A stretch of 64,000 nucleotides of DNA from Trinickia violacea (GTDB lineage Bacteria > Pseudomonadota > Gammaproteobacteria > Burkholderiales > Burkholderiaceae). The stretch's first letter is position 1. Each line of letters opens with the position of its first letter. The stretch covers positions 1,178,001-1,242,000 of the forward strand of contig NZ_CP040077.1 in NCBI RefSeq assembly GCF_005280735.1, written 5' to 3'. A program made the position numbers and the translations under genes. Positions 18,138 through 25,698 of this stretch are shown one piece after another. The notes beneath the pieces are model-generated. The model saw only the letters and a program-made list of their open reading frames with translations. It was not told the DNA's origin and did not search any database.

Positions 18138-19661
18138 ATGGAATCCAAAGTCAGCGGTTTGCTGCACGAGGCGCTATCGAGCGAGGCGCAAACGGCAATT
18201 TTTCTCCCGTGGATCGAGCAGTCGTTTGGACCGTCGCTACCGCTGTTGACGCAGATCAACCAGGCTCACATCGTGATGCTTTGCGACGTGGGACTGATGG
18301 AGCGTGAAACGGCGGCCAGCCTGCTTGCGGTCATCGATGAGCTCGCCACGGCCGGGCCGACTGCTTTCACGTTGGACGGATCACTGGAAGACGTCTACTT
18401 CAACTATGAAGCGCAAGTGATCCGGCTTTTGGGCCCTGACATCGGTGGCCGTCTTCACACTGCGCGCAGCCGGAACGACCTACAGTCGACACTGGATCGC
18501 ATGAGAGCGCGTGACGTTGCCTTGTCGCTCATCGATGGGAACCTCACGTTGCGCCGATCCTTGATCAATCAGGCAGAGAAGTACGCGGACTGCGTCATGC
18601 CCGGTTATACGCACCTTCAGCATGCGCAGCCCATTACCTACGGTTTCTATCTTTCGGGCGTCGAGAGTGGCTTGCAACGTGACTTCCAACGATTGCTGGG
18701 CGCATATCGTCGATTGAACGAGTGTCCGCTCGGTGCGGGCGCGATGGCTGGGACGACATTTCCTATCGATCGACATGCTGTTTCGGCGTTGCTTGGGTTC
18801 GCCTCGCCAGTCGCCCATGCGTTGGACGCAGTCGCAAGCAAAGATCCGCTTCTCGAACTCCTTTGCGCGGCATTGTTTGTCGCGACTACCGTGGGGCGTC
18901 TCGCCCAGGACTTCTATCTGATGTCGACGTTTGAATTTGCGACGCTCGCGCTGCCTGACTCACTGGCGATTACGTCCAGCATCATGCCGCAAAAGAAGAA
19001 CCAGGCCGTGCTCGAGTTTCTCAAAGGTCGTCAGTCTCATCTGCTCGGTGCGCTCGTAACGGGCTTTGCTTCGTTCCGTGCGGCCCCTTACGCGCACGCC
19101 CTCGACTCGAATGCCGACAGCCTGCACTGGCTCTGGCAAGCTGTTGACGAACTGGTCGATACGATTCCGGTGGTGGATCAGGTCATCAACCGTGCCATTC
19201 CAAATTCGAAACGAATGGCCGAACTGGCGGGAGCCAATTTCTCCACGGCAACCGATCTGGCCGACCTGTTGGTGCAACAAAACGGCATCTCGTTCAAGGA
19301 GGCGCATCACATCACCGGGCGTGTTGTCAGGTTTGCAATGGATTTAGGGTTGGGCGTGGCGGATATTGCACCGGATCTCGTATCACGCGCCGCTCAGGAG
19401 ACGACAGGGCGAACGCTATCCCTGTCCTGCGAAGAGGTGGTGCAAGCGCTCGATCCGCGCGCTGCGGTCGAGCGCAGAAGAAGCGGCGGTGGTCCGTCGA
19501 CCCACGATATGCAAGCGCTGCTCGCGCAGTCGGAGCTGCAACTTTCCGCAGATTTGGCCGAGCACAACCCAATACGTTCGTCCATCGAACGAGCGCGTTA
19601 TCAGCTTCGCACGCGCGTCGCCGAACTCCAACAGCCGGCCACGGCTTCGATGTCAAATTGA
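18138..19661 (+). CDS. Argininosuccinate-lyase-like C-N lyase (fumarase/aspartase superfamily)
   Basis: A 507-residue lyase. Signature regions are SLEDVYFNYE, LHTARSRNDLQSTLDRM, PGYTHLQHAQPITYGFYL (catalytic histidine region) and SSIMPQKKNQAVLEFLKGR, the superfamily signature with the mobile catalytic serine. These are close to ArgH but deviate from it (TARSRND for TGRSRND, KNQAV for KNPD), and housekeeping ArgH is usually about 460-470 residues and not under a private LysR. It may cleave another N-substituted amino acid, as EDDS lyase does. GGAG precedes the ATG. The last residues, SMSN, are encoded by the junction motif. Confidence 0.8.
   Translation: MESKVSGLLHEALSSEAQTAIFLPWIEQSFGPSLPLLTQINQAHIVMLCDVGLMERETAASLLAVIDELATAGPTAFTLDGSLEDVYFNYEAQVIRLLGPDIGGRLHTARSRNDLQSTLDRMRARDVALSLIDGNLTLRRSLINQAEKYADCVMPGYTHLQHAQPITYGFYLSGVESGLQRDFQRLLGAYRRLNECPLGAGAMAGTTFPIDRHAVSALLGFASPVAHALDAVASKDPLLELLCAALFVATTVGRLAQDFYLMSTFEFATLALPDSLAITSSIMPQKKNQAVLEFLKGRQSHLLGALVTGFASFRAAPYAHALDSNADSLHWLWQAVDELVDTIPVVDQVINRAIPNSKRMAELAGANFSTATDLADLLVQQNGISFKEAHHITGRVVRFAMDLGLGVADIAPDLVSRAAQETTGRTLSLSCEEVVQALDPRAAVERRRSGGGPSTHDMQALLAQSELQLSADLAEHNPIRSSIERARYQLRTRVAELQQPATASMSN
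19648..19660 (+). repeat. Junction motif copy 2 (CGATGTCAAATTG)
   Basis: Overlaps the last codons and stop of the lyase gene and stands directly before the second glycosylase fragment. The preceding CGGCTT also resembles CGGCT before copy 3. Confidence 0.55.
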
Positions 19662-19662
19662 C

Positions 19663-20055
19663 CAAAACACCAACCGGTTTTGGCATTTGGTCGGTGACGT
19701 GATCGACGAGGACTTGCCGGCGATGGACTATGCGCATCGGCTCGACACGCTGCTCGCGCATCGCATTGGCCTGTGGGACGTCATCGCACAAGCGCGCCGC
19801 GAGGGTAGCCTCGACAGCCGGATTCGCGACCACGCGACGAACGATTTCGCGGCGCTCGTGGCGACGTTGCCCAACCTCGCGGCCGTCGCATTCAATGGGG
19901 GCACGGCTGCCAAGATCGGCATGTTGGCGCTGGCGGAAAGCCATGCCGCGCTCGACTTTGTCAGACTGCCGTCGAGCAGCCCGGCCTATGCGGCCGTGCC
20001 TTATGCCGAGAAGCTGCAGGCTTGGGAGACGTTGCGGAAGTGGTTGGTGGAGTAG
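19663..20055 (+). pseudogene. 3' fragment of a second DNA-deoxyinosine glycosylase gene
   Basis: 130 codons from NTNRFWHLVGDV to the stop align without gaps to residues 39-166 of the intact glycosylase at 15412-15912 (WDVIAQARREGSLDSRI, FNGGTAAKIGM, LPSSSPAYAAVPYAEKL). Nucleotide differences are many, so this is a diverged homologue rather than a recent duplication. It lacks the N-terminal motif-1 residues needed for catalysis and has no start codon of its own. It begins right after the lyase stop and the junction motif. Confidence 0.85.
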
Positions 20056-20298
20056 CCATTGCGGCATTGCGTATGCACCGCAGAGGAATTTCCAGACGAG
20101 GCAATTTTCGAGCTTTGTCTGCGCGGCATCATGAGCGGGAAACTAGGAGCTGCCGCCTTGTGTGGAGGCGCCATTCACGCATGCCGGGGCGCGCGTAAGG
20201 AGCAGTAAGCGCCGCGGAAAACCGACGCTTTTTGCAGGGAAGCGCGTGCAGGCTGCCTGAGTATCATCGCCCATCTGGATACTCTGGATGACCACCCC

Positions 20299-20466
20299 AT
20301 GTCCGTACTACGGCGCAAAGTCACCCTGCTCGCGGCACTTGCACTGCTTTTCAATCTAAACGGCTGCTCGTCCACGCTGGGCAATATCGGGCTCGGCTTC
20401 GGCCTCGGCGTTGCGGGCACGGTCGGCGGGCTCTATTGCGCGCTTGTCTGCCGCAAAAACTACTGA
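20299..20466 (+). CDS. Small lipoprotein, 55 residues
   Basis: Starts MSVLRRKVTLLAALALLF and has a lipobox LNGC with the lipid cysteine at residue 23. The mature part is only about 33 residues, glycine-rich (LGNIGLGFGLGVAGTVGG) and ends CALVCRKNY with two more cysteines. No family was recognised. Codon use and a clear signal sequence support a real gene despite the length. It is 243 bp downstream of the glycosylase fragment and 183 bp from the IS66 element. Confidence 0.6.
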   Translation: MSVLRRKVTLLAALALLFNLNGCSSTLGNIGLGFGLGVAGTVGGLYCALVCRKNY

Positions 20467-20641
20467 TCTGCTCCCGGTATTCGTCCGGATCACAGGCAGA
20501 GTCCGAGGTTAACCATTGCTGAGTTGCCTCATGCGCCAGGGCGAACTGTTCGGGCGTCAAGTCGTCGAGCGAACTACGAGACGCTCGTGCTACGGTCTTC
20601 GAGCCCCGCAAATGCGAGGCTTTCCTTCGATCAGAGGCTTG

Positions 20642-20649
20642 TGTCTTGG
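20642..20649 (+). repeat. IS66 target-site duplication, left copy (TGTCTTGG)
   Basis: Eight bases identical to 23712-23719, flanking the element exactly. Eight bp is the known duplication length for IS66-family elements. To its left (20467-20641) an open reverse frame reads SSLDDLTPEQFALAHEATQQ, possibly a remnant of whatever was interrupted, but no start or family could be assigned. Confidence 0.93.
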
Positions 20650-20673
20650 GTAAGCGTAGCGTCGACCGCGTCT
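20650..20673 (+). repeat. IS66 terminal inverted repeat (passenger side)
   Basis: Begins GTAAGCGTAGCGTCGACC; pairs with the complement of 23688-23711. GTAAGCG is the common outer sequence of IS66 ends. Confidence 0.88.
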
Positions 20674-20684
20674 TGACTGGGAAT

Positions 20685-21281
20685 CTACTTTCCGCCCCAA
20701 CGATTCCAAGCCATGCGTAAGAGCGTCGCGTTAGCGGCGCGCCGGTCGAACAATTCGGCATCGAAGTCGTGCCCAGCCCAGCGCTTATAGCCATTGGCCT
20801 CCTCGCTTTCGGGGTGTGCACGCAGCGTGTCGAGGAACGCCTGATATCCGAACGGACCGCCGACATCTTCGGGTGGGCATGCCCGAGCTCCGGCAATAAC
20901 GTGTGGACAACCGCTCGGCTCGCCTTCGATGATCTCGACTTTCTCCACAACGATGTCGTGTTCCCAGCCGTCACCGAAGTCGTATTTGTAGACGAACCTC
21001 ATGCCGGGGTAGGCAGCTTTCTCCAGCTTGGTCTTGCGATCATCGAAGGTGTTGTCCGGGTCCATCGATTCGAGCACGTCGTCGAGCTCGAACATGGCAT
21101 AGGTCTTGTCGTCGATCTCGAACTCGTGCTGATGCGAGTCGGTCCAGCCGAATGCGGCCTGGAGGGTGTGATGTAGTCTGCGTAGCGAGTCGAATCCCTC
21201 GATCTGGATGCGGCGCCAGATGGGTGGGTTGATGTCGCGAATCTGAGCGTGAAGGGTATACAGTCGAAAGGACTTGGCCAT
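20685..21281 (-). CDS. pRiA4b ORF-3-like (IS1096 TnpR-type) passenger protein
   Basis: A 198-residue protein with the family's marks: LHAQIRDINPPIWRRIQ at the start, LHHTLQAAFGWTDSHQHEF, FVYKYDFGDGWEHDIVVE and the C-terminal GGPFGYQAFLD. Function is unknown although the family is common on plasmids and beside transposons. It lies inside the IS66 repeats, 35 bp from the end. The frame upstream of its ATG is open all the way into tnpC (LLPWNVRVQGSE...), with no stop between, and no clear ribosome-binding site precedes the ATG; it could therefore be expressed as a fusion or by coupling. Confidence 0.85.
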   Translation of the reverse strand: MAKSFRLYTLHAQIRDINPPIWRRIQIEGFDSLRRLHHTLQAAFGWTDSHQHEFEIDDKTYAMFELDDVLESMDPDNTFDDRKTKLEKAAYPGMRFVYKYDFGDGWEHDIVVEKVEIIEGEPSGCPHVIAGARACPPEDVGGPFGYQAFLDTLRAHPESEEANGYKRWAGHDFDAELFDRRAANATLLRMAWNRWGGK

Positions 21282-22903
21282 GAGGTCAGCGAGAAGCGCA
21301 GGGGCGAACGGTATTATCGCCTCACTCCCTTGAACCCTCACGTTCCATGGCAGCAGTTCACCGATGCGATTGATCGGGTGCTCTGCGATGCGCGCAAGCA
21401 CGTGGCGCAGATACGCCTCGGGGTCGACATCGTTCAGCTTTGCGGTGCCGATTAAGCTATAGATCGCGGCGGCACGTTCACCACCGGAATCGGCACCCGC
21501 GAAGAGGTAGTTGCGGCGGCCGATGGCCACGCCGCGCAGGGCACGCTCGACTGGCAAATTATCGATCTCAAGTCGTCCGTCATAGCAATAGCGCGTCAAC
21601 GCCTCCCAGCGATTGAGCGCATAGAGAATCGCCTTGCTCGTATCAGACTTGCGCGAGAGTGTAGCGAGCACCTCGCTCAGCCAGGCATGGAGCTGATCGA
21701 GTAACGGCCTGGCGTGCACCTGGCGATAGGCCCGGCGTTCATCGGGAGGCTTGCCGCGGATGGCCTCTTCGACTTTATAGAGTGCCCCAATTCGCTCAAG
21801 CGCTTCGGTGTTGAAGGCGTTTGGCCGAGCCGCGTGAAGTTCGTAGACCTGTCGTCGCGCATGCGCCAGCAGGCCGCCTCGACTACGCGCCCCGTGTCGT
21901 ATATCGCTTGATATCCGCTATACGCGTCGGCCTGCAGCGTGCCGGCAAATGACTCGAGATGTTGCTGCGGATGAATGCCTTTGCGGTCAGGCGTGTAGGT
22001 GAACCATACGGCAGCCGGCGTTGCATCGCCTGATGGCCGATCGTCGCGCACATACACCCATAGTCGTCCGGTCTTGGTCGTGCCGTTGCCGGGGGCGAGC
22101 ACCGGTACGGGTGTGTCATCGGCGTGCAGTTTCGAGGCCGCCATCACGTGGCGCCGGATCGCTTCGACGAGGGGTTGCAGCAACGCAGCGCTATGGCCAA
22201 CCCACCTGGCCAGCGTCGAACGCTCGAGCTCGACGCCTTCGCGCGCATAGATGACCGATTGCCGATAGAGCGGCACATGATCGCCGAACTTGGAAACGAG
22301 CACATGTGCCAGCAAGCCCGAACCCGCTAGGCCGCGTTCGATGGGGCGGCTCGGCGCGCTCGCCTGCGCGATGTGATCGCAGCACGTGCATGCGAACTTG
22401 GGCCGTACATGCCGGATCACCCTGAAGCTTGCCGGCACGTATTCAAGTTGCTCCGAAACGTCTTCGCCGAACTGCTTCATCGTGGCACCGCACTGCACGC
22501 ACACTTCGGCTGATTCGGGGAGATATGTTCGCGTATCGCGCGGCAGATGTTCAGGTAGTGGTTTGCGTTGCGGTACCTGCGGCGCGCTGCGCGTCGTCTT
22601 CGGGATCTCGACGGGAGCGGCGCCTTCGTCGGCCTGCAGGTCCTCCAGGCGTAGCTCAAGTTGCTCGATCTGGCGATCCAACTTCTCCGACTTACGGCCG
22701 AACTGCATGCGGCGCAACTTCGCAATCAGCAACTTCAGGTGCTCCACTTCGGCAGCGCGCGAAGCGAGCGCAGCCTTCTGCGAGTCGACCGTCTCTTGCA
22801 GCGTGAGCACTTGCGCGTTGCGCTCGCGCAGCACCGCTTCCTGTGCGAGCAGCATGGCCTTCAGAACATCAATGTCGTCGGGAAGTGTGCTCGCGCGGGT
22901 CAT
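21282..22903 (-). pseudogene. IS66 transposase TnpC, frameshifted
   Basis: The first part (22903 to about 21868) has the N-terminal coiled coil, the CxxC zinc region (VCVQCGATM, CTCCDHI), KLHADDTPVPVLAPG with an active-site aspartate and LQADAYSGYQAIYDTG with a second. After VVEAACW the frame is lost by one missing base near 21867; the proper continuation HARRQVYELHAARPN is in the next frame and runs on through LEIDNLPVERALRGVAIGRR to LLPW. The first frame then ends after 62 foreign residues at 21677. The second frame has no stop before the passenger gene. Either a dead transposase or, less likely, programmed frameshifting. Confidence 0.88.
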
Positions 22904-22932
22904 GTCGGCAGTTTACGTGCCGGCCGAGAAGT

Positions 22933-23280
22933 TTACAACGCCGATGTGGGGCGTGCTGTCCGTACGGGCTGACGCCAGTCGATGCCTTCGAGCAGCATCG
23001 ACAGTTGCGCCGGACTCAGACAAACGGTGCCGCTATCGGCTTGGGGCCATATGAAGCGTCCCTTCTCGAGTCGCTTCATCAGCAGGCACATGCCATCGCC
23101 ACTCCACCACAGCACCTTGAGGAGATCGCCGCGCTTGCCGCGAAACACGAACACGTGGCCACAGAAAGGATCGCGCTCCAGCACCGTCTGGATCTTGGCA
23201 GAGAGGCTGTTGAAGCCGGCTCTCATATCCGTCACGCCGGCAGCCAACCAGACGCGCGTTCCGGCGGGCAGGCCAATCAC
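22933..23280 (-). CDS. tnpB: IS66 accessory protein TnpB
   Basis: A 115-residue protein typical of IS66 OrfB: IGLPAGTRVWLAAGVTDM, FCGHVFVFRGKRGDLLKVLW and GMCLLMKRLEKGRF. The GTG at 23280 overlaps the tnpA stop (GTGA), the normal coupling in these elements, and was chosen over the longer frame to 23478 for that reason. The C-terminus LEGIDWRQP is complete. Required with TnpA and TnpC for transposition in studied members. Confidence 0.92.
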   Translation of the reverse strand: MIGLPAGTRVWLAAGVTDMRAGFNSLSAKIQTVLERDPFCGHVFVFRGKRGDLLKVLWWSGDGMCLLMKRLEKGRFIWPQADSGTVCLSPAQLSMLLEGIDWRQPVRTARPTSAL

Positions 23281-23642
23281 GATGCTGACCGCAACGTCGC
23301 CAGCACCGTCCTGAGTACACCTAGGTCGAGCGGCCCGTCGAAGCGAACCCGCACGGCGCCGCACTCGACGATGAGACTTGACGTCACTTGAGCCGGCACG
23401 GGCAACTGCACGGGAATGAACGTTTCGGTGGGTTGAACTTGCGTGGTCGATTGGCGGCGCTCGTGCGCGCGACGCCAACGCGCGATCATGTTGGCATTCA
23501 AACTGTGCTCGTGCGCTACTTCCGCAATTGAGCGCGCCGGATCGTTCGCTTGCGCAACGACCATTGCCCTGAATTCCTTCGAGTAGTTCTTGGAGCCGCG
23601 TCGGCGTCCCGGTGCCTTCTCTTCCATCGTTCTAATTCCCAC
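23277..23642 (-). CDS. tnpA: IS66 accessory protein TnpA
   Basis: IS66 OrfA, 121 residues from 23642 or 116 from the ATG at 23627 (MEEKAPGRRRGS). It has the helix-turn-helix region YSKEFRAMVVAQAND, SIAEVAHEHSLNANMIARWRR, and the conserved C-terminal VRVRFDGPLDLGVLRTVL. Overlaps tnpB by GTGA. About 70 bp separate its start from the element's end, which should hold the element's promoter. Confidence 0.92.
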   Translation of the reverse strand: MGIRTMEEKAPGRRRGSKNYSKEFRAMVVAQANDPARSIAEVAHEHSLNANMIARWRRAHERRQSTTQVQPTETFIPVQLPVPAQVTSSLIVECGAVRVRFDGPLDLGVLRTVLATLRSAS

Positions 23643-23687
23643 TAGATCTGGTGGGAATCAGATTGCCGACTTCCGGCCCTCACGAAC

Positions 23688-23711
23688 AGACGGTGATGGC
23701 GCAACGCTTAC
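23688..23711 (-). repeat. IS66 terminal inverted repeat (tnpA side)
   Basis: Read on the minus strand it begins GTAAGCGTTGCGCCATCACC, pairing with the other end. Confidence 0.88.
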
Positions 23712-23719
23712 TGTCTTGG
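23712..23719 (+). repeat. IS66 target-site duplication, right copy (TGTCTTGG)
   Basis: Identical to 20642-20649. Confidence 0.93.
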
Positions 23720-23758
23720 CAGGGTGCCACTGCTGACTCAACCGCGCCGTGCATGCCC

Positions 23759-24346
23759 CTATTTTTGCAATTCAGGCGCCTTCGCCAGCGCCGACTGCAG
23801 TTTCGACACCGCATCGGCCGTTGCAAGCTGCCCAGCAAGGCCGAGGTTGTGCTTGAATTCACTAAACTCCGCGTGGCCGGTACCCGTCACGTCTTCGGTG
23901 ACCAGAGTCTGACCGCTCGGGTCTGCAACGGTGCAGGCGAGCGTGACCGAGAAATCCGTGGGCGGCCACGTGAGGAGGCTAGGGGACGACGACGTCGTCG
24001 TGATCGTCGGCGTAACCACGTAATCAAGATGCTTGGCCTGAATCGTTGCTGCGTCAGGTGCACTCTTGAGCTTCGTCACATTCTTGAACACGTGACCGAG
24101 GCCGACGTACATCGGCAATTCAAGGTCGTGGTAGGGGTGATAGCTCACCTTGTCGCCTCCCCCGCCGGGAGTAATCACTTCTTTCGACAACTGATCATCC
24201 GTGATGACCAGCCCCACCGTCTTGTCGAGTGGCTGTGTCGATAGGGTCGGAATTTTGCTCGCGTCGCCGGTCAGCGAAATTTCGTGCGCGCAGCCTGATA
24301 ATGCTGCGACTACGCTTGCTGTTGCGATCAATCGAATCACTGCCAT
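23759..24346 (-). CDS. Predicted outer-membrane lipoprotein, unknown function
   Basis: A 195-residue protein with a signal peptide and lipobox LSGC (cysteine at residue 19). The mature part contains VGLVITDDQLSKEVI, a glycine run GGGGDK and several short beta-type stretches (VVTPTITTTSS). No family was recognised. It follows the other lipoprotein gene by 42 bp on the same strand, so the two are probably co-expressed and may act together in the envelope. It lies just right of the IS66 insertion, in the accessory region. Confidence 0.8.
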   Translation of the reverse strand: MAVIRLIATASVVAALSGCAHEISLTGDASKIPTLSTQPLDKTVGLVITDDQLSKEVITPGGGGDKVSYHPYHDLELPMYVGLGHVFKNVTKLKSAPDAATIQAKHLDYVVTPTITTTSSSPSLLTWPPTDFSVTLACTVADPSGQTLVTEDVTGTGHAEFSEFKHNLGLAGQLATADAVSKLQSALAKAPELQK

Positions 24347-24388
24347 GGTGTTTTAGCCCTCGTGGTGTGGTTGGTATGGTTGGTAACG

Positions 24389-24949
24389 TTATTGAATTGC
24401 CTCAAGGAAGGCGGGGTCGGCGTATAGCTCACCGAGTAACTTTTGTACGGCGAGCGGATATTCTTCACGCGCTTTTGGTACAGCAATCATTGCCGCGAAC
24501 GCCGAATCCCATTGCGTGTGTGCGGATTTGATTTGGTCGTAACGCACGGTGCCGGCTCGCATCACAATGAAGCGTGCCGACAGTCGCGCGGCGCCGTTTG
24601 CAACACCGACGTCGATGTCGTTTTCCAATAACGTCGCCTTGATCTCGACATCGCCTTGCGGAGAGAGCTTGCCGGCCATCAGCAATTCCTTCGTCATTGC
24701 ATCGGCAAGATATGCGCCGAATGAGTCCCCAACCGGGGACTTCATCATATTTGCGCGCAAAGGGACCGGGTACGGATTTTTGGCATCCGCATGGGATTCG
24801 AAAGCGCCGATTTTCGCGTGTGCGGTAGTGGCGTTCTTGAGCGATTGAATGTTGTCGACATCAGGGGAATACGGCGGAGCGACCATAGAGCAAGCGGTCA
24901 ATAGCACAATCGGCGTGATCAGGCCGACTGCGCGAACAACGTTGGGCAT
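24389..24949 (-). CDS. Predicted lipoprotein, unknown function
   Basis: A 186-residue protein with signal peptide MPNVVRAVGLITPIVLL and lipobox LTAC (cysteine at residue 20). The mature start MVAPPYSPDVDNIQSLK and the middle SFGAYLADAMTKELLMAGKL with VEIKATLLENDIDVGVANG resemble a family of short proteobacterial lipoproteins with no assigned role. First gene of a two-lipoprotein unit with 23759-24346. No promoter could be assigned in the 225 bp upstream. Confidence 0.8.
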   Translation of the reverse strand: MPNVVRAVGLITPIVLLTACSMVAPPYSPDVDNIQSLKNATTAHAKIGAFESHADAKNPYPVPLRANMMKSPVGDSFGAYLADAMTKELLMAGKLSPQGDVEIKATLLENDIDVGVANGAARLSARFIVMRAGTVRYDQIKSAHTQWDSAFAAMIAVPKAREEYPLAVQKLLGELYADPAFLEAIQ

Positions 24950-25163
24950 ATTTTATTTACCTCGTAATTGTTGAAGTCGGCGTCCCCGGGGATCCCGGAA
25001 ACGATTTCGCCCGGTGCGCGATTGGCGGGGGGCGTAAAGTCTTGTCTGGTGGGGGCCGATTTAGCCTCCATTCGGGATATCGGCACGGAACTTCGAATCT
25101 TGAGTCGTGTAGAAACGAGCCACAGGATCTGATGCAGGTTGGCTGTCCGAGGCAGTTTCGGCT
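24950..25163. other. Spacer without recognised gene
   Basis: No coding or structured feature was recognised between the lipoprotein gene and the third junction motif. Confidence 0.4.
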
Positions 25164-25174
25164 CGATGTCAAAT
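25164..25174 (+). repeat. Junction motif copy 3 (CGATGTCAAAT)
   Basis: Eleven bases identical to the start of copy 2 at 19648, again directly before a glycosylase 3' fragment. Confidence 0.55.
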
Positions 25175-25231
25175 CTTTATGCCGAGAAGTTGCGGGCTTG
25201 GGAGGCGTTGAGGAAGTGGTTGCCGGTGTAG
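25175..25231 (+). pseudogene. Third 3' fragment of a DNA-deoxyinosine glycosylase gene
   Basis: Nineteen codons, LYAEKLRAWEALRKWLPV and a stop, match the last residues of the intact gene (PYAEKLRAWEALRKWLAA) almost exactly and are closer to it than to the fragment at 19663-20055. It begins immediately after the junction motif. Confidence 0.8.
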
Positions 25232-25267
25232 TTGTGCGACCGCAATCCAAGCTGCGTCGCGGGGAAC

Positions 25268-25698
25268 TCACTTCTGCTGGAGTCGGGCGCGTGCGGCTTC
25301 GATCGATTGATGAAGCTTTGCTTGCAGTGTTTCGCGCGGCGGCAGCACGGTCAGATATTCGGCCACAGGGATTTCAGATGCGTCCAGCTCAATTCTCTCC
25401 GCACCGCGGAGAGAATTGCTTCGTCGGGAAATACATCCGCCGCGCGCACACAATGCCGCAACTGCTGCTCGCTCCATCCCCGCCCGTACTCCGCCGTCAG
25501 TTGCCGCGCGAGCGACGGAATCAGTTGTTGGCCGTACTCGGCTCTGTCGCCGCGCAGCAATTCCTGCCGGATGAGGCGGCCGACGTGTCAGTACAGTAGC
25601 GTCAACTCCGCGTTAACCGCGGCGGCCGTCCGCTCCCGCGCTGAATCGATCAGGTGCCGGACTTCAGTCAAGAGGGCGGGTGGGGTTAGTTCAGTCAT
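25268..25698 (-). pseudogene. DUF1016/YhcG-type nuclease gene, wrecked
   Basis: From ATG 25698 the frame reads MTELTPPALLTEVRHLIDSA, then a TGA stop where relatives have tryptophan (AELTLLY-stop-HVGR), then continues LRGDRAEYGQQLIPSLARQL to SWTHLKSL. There the family's central and catalytic part is missing: a few bases on, in another frame, comes the C-terminal end PVAEYLTVLPPRETLQAKLH. So there is one nonsense change and an internal deletion of most of the protein. DUF1016 proteins have an N-terminal winged-helix region and a PD-(D/E)xK nuclease domain and are often mobile or near defence genes. Confidence 0.8.
25390..25418. repeat. 13-bp perfect palindrome with 3-nt loop
   Basis: CAATTCTCTCCGC, ACC, GCGGAGAGAATTG. 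It lies inside the DUF1016 remnant, where it encodes ILSAVRRELS, so it may be a coding coincidence. A partial second copy (ATTCTCTCCGCA, 25821-25832, followed by GTGCGGAGA) occurs 430 bp away outside that gene. Confidence 0.6.

Larger units (their letters stand above)
20650..23711 (-). mobile_element. IS66-family insertion sequence with passenger gene
   Basis: A 3,062-bp element with terminal inverted repeats beginning GTAAGCGT at both ends (20650 forward; 23711 reverse), about 17 of the outer 24 bp matching, and flanked by the perfect 8-bp duplication TGTCTTGG. It carries tnpA, tnpB and a frameshifted tnpC in the usual order, plus a pRiA4b ORF-3-like gene inside the same repeats. The intact duplication means it arrived by transposition as one unit with its passenger. 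With tnpC broken it is probably no longer autonomous. Confidence 0.95.

Noticed and set aside
20467..20641. Reverse frame with SSLDDLTPEQFALAHEATQQ left of the IS
   Set aside because: Looks protein-like but has no credible start even after removing the IS in silico, and no family was recognised. Left as a possible remnant.
21867..21868. Programmed frameshift in tnpC
   Set aside because: No slippery heptamer is evident and IS66 TnpC is normally one frame; simple deletion is the better explanation.
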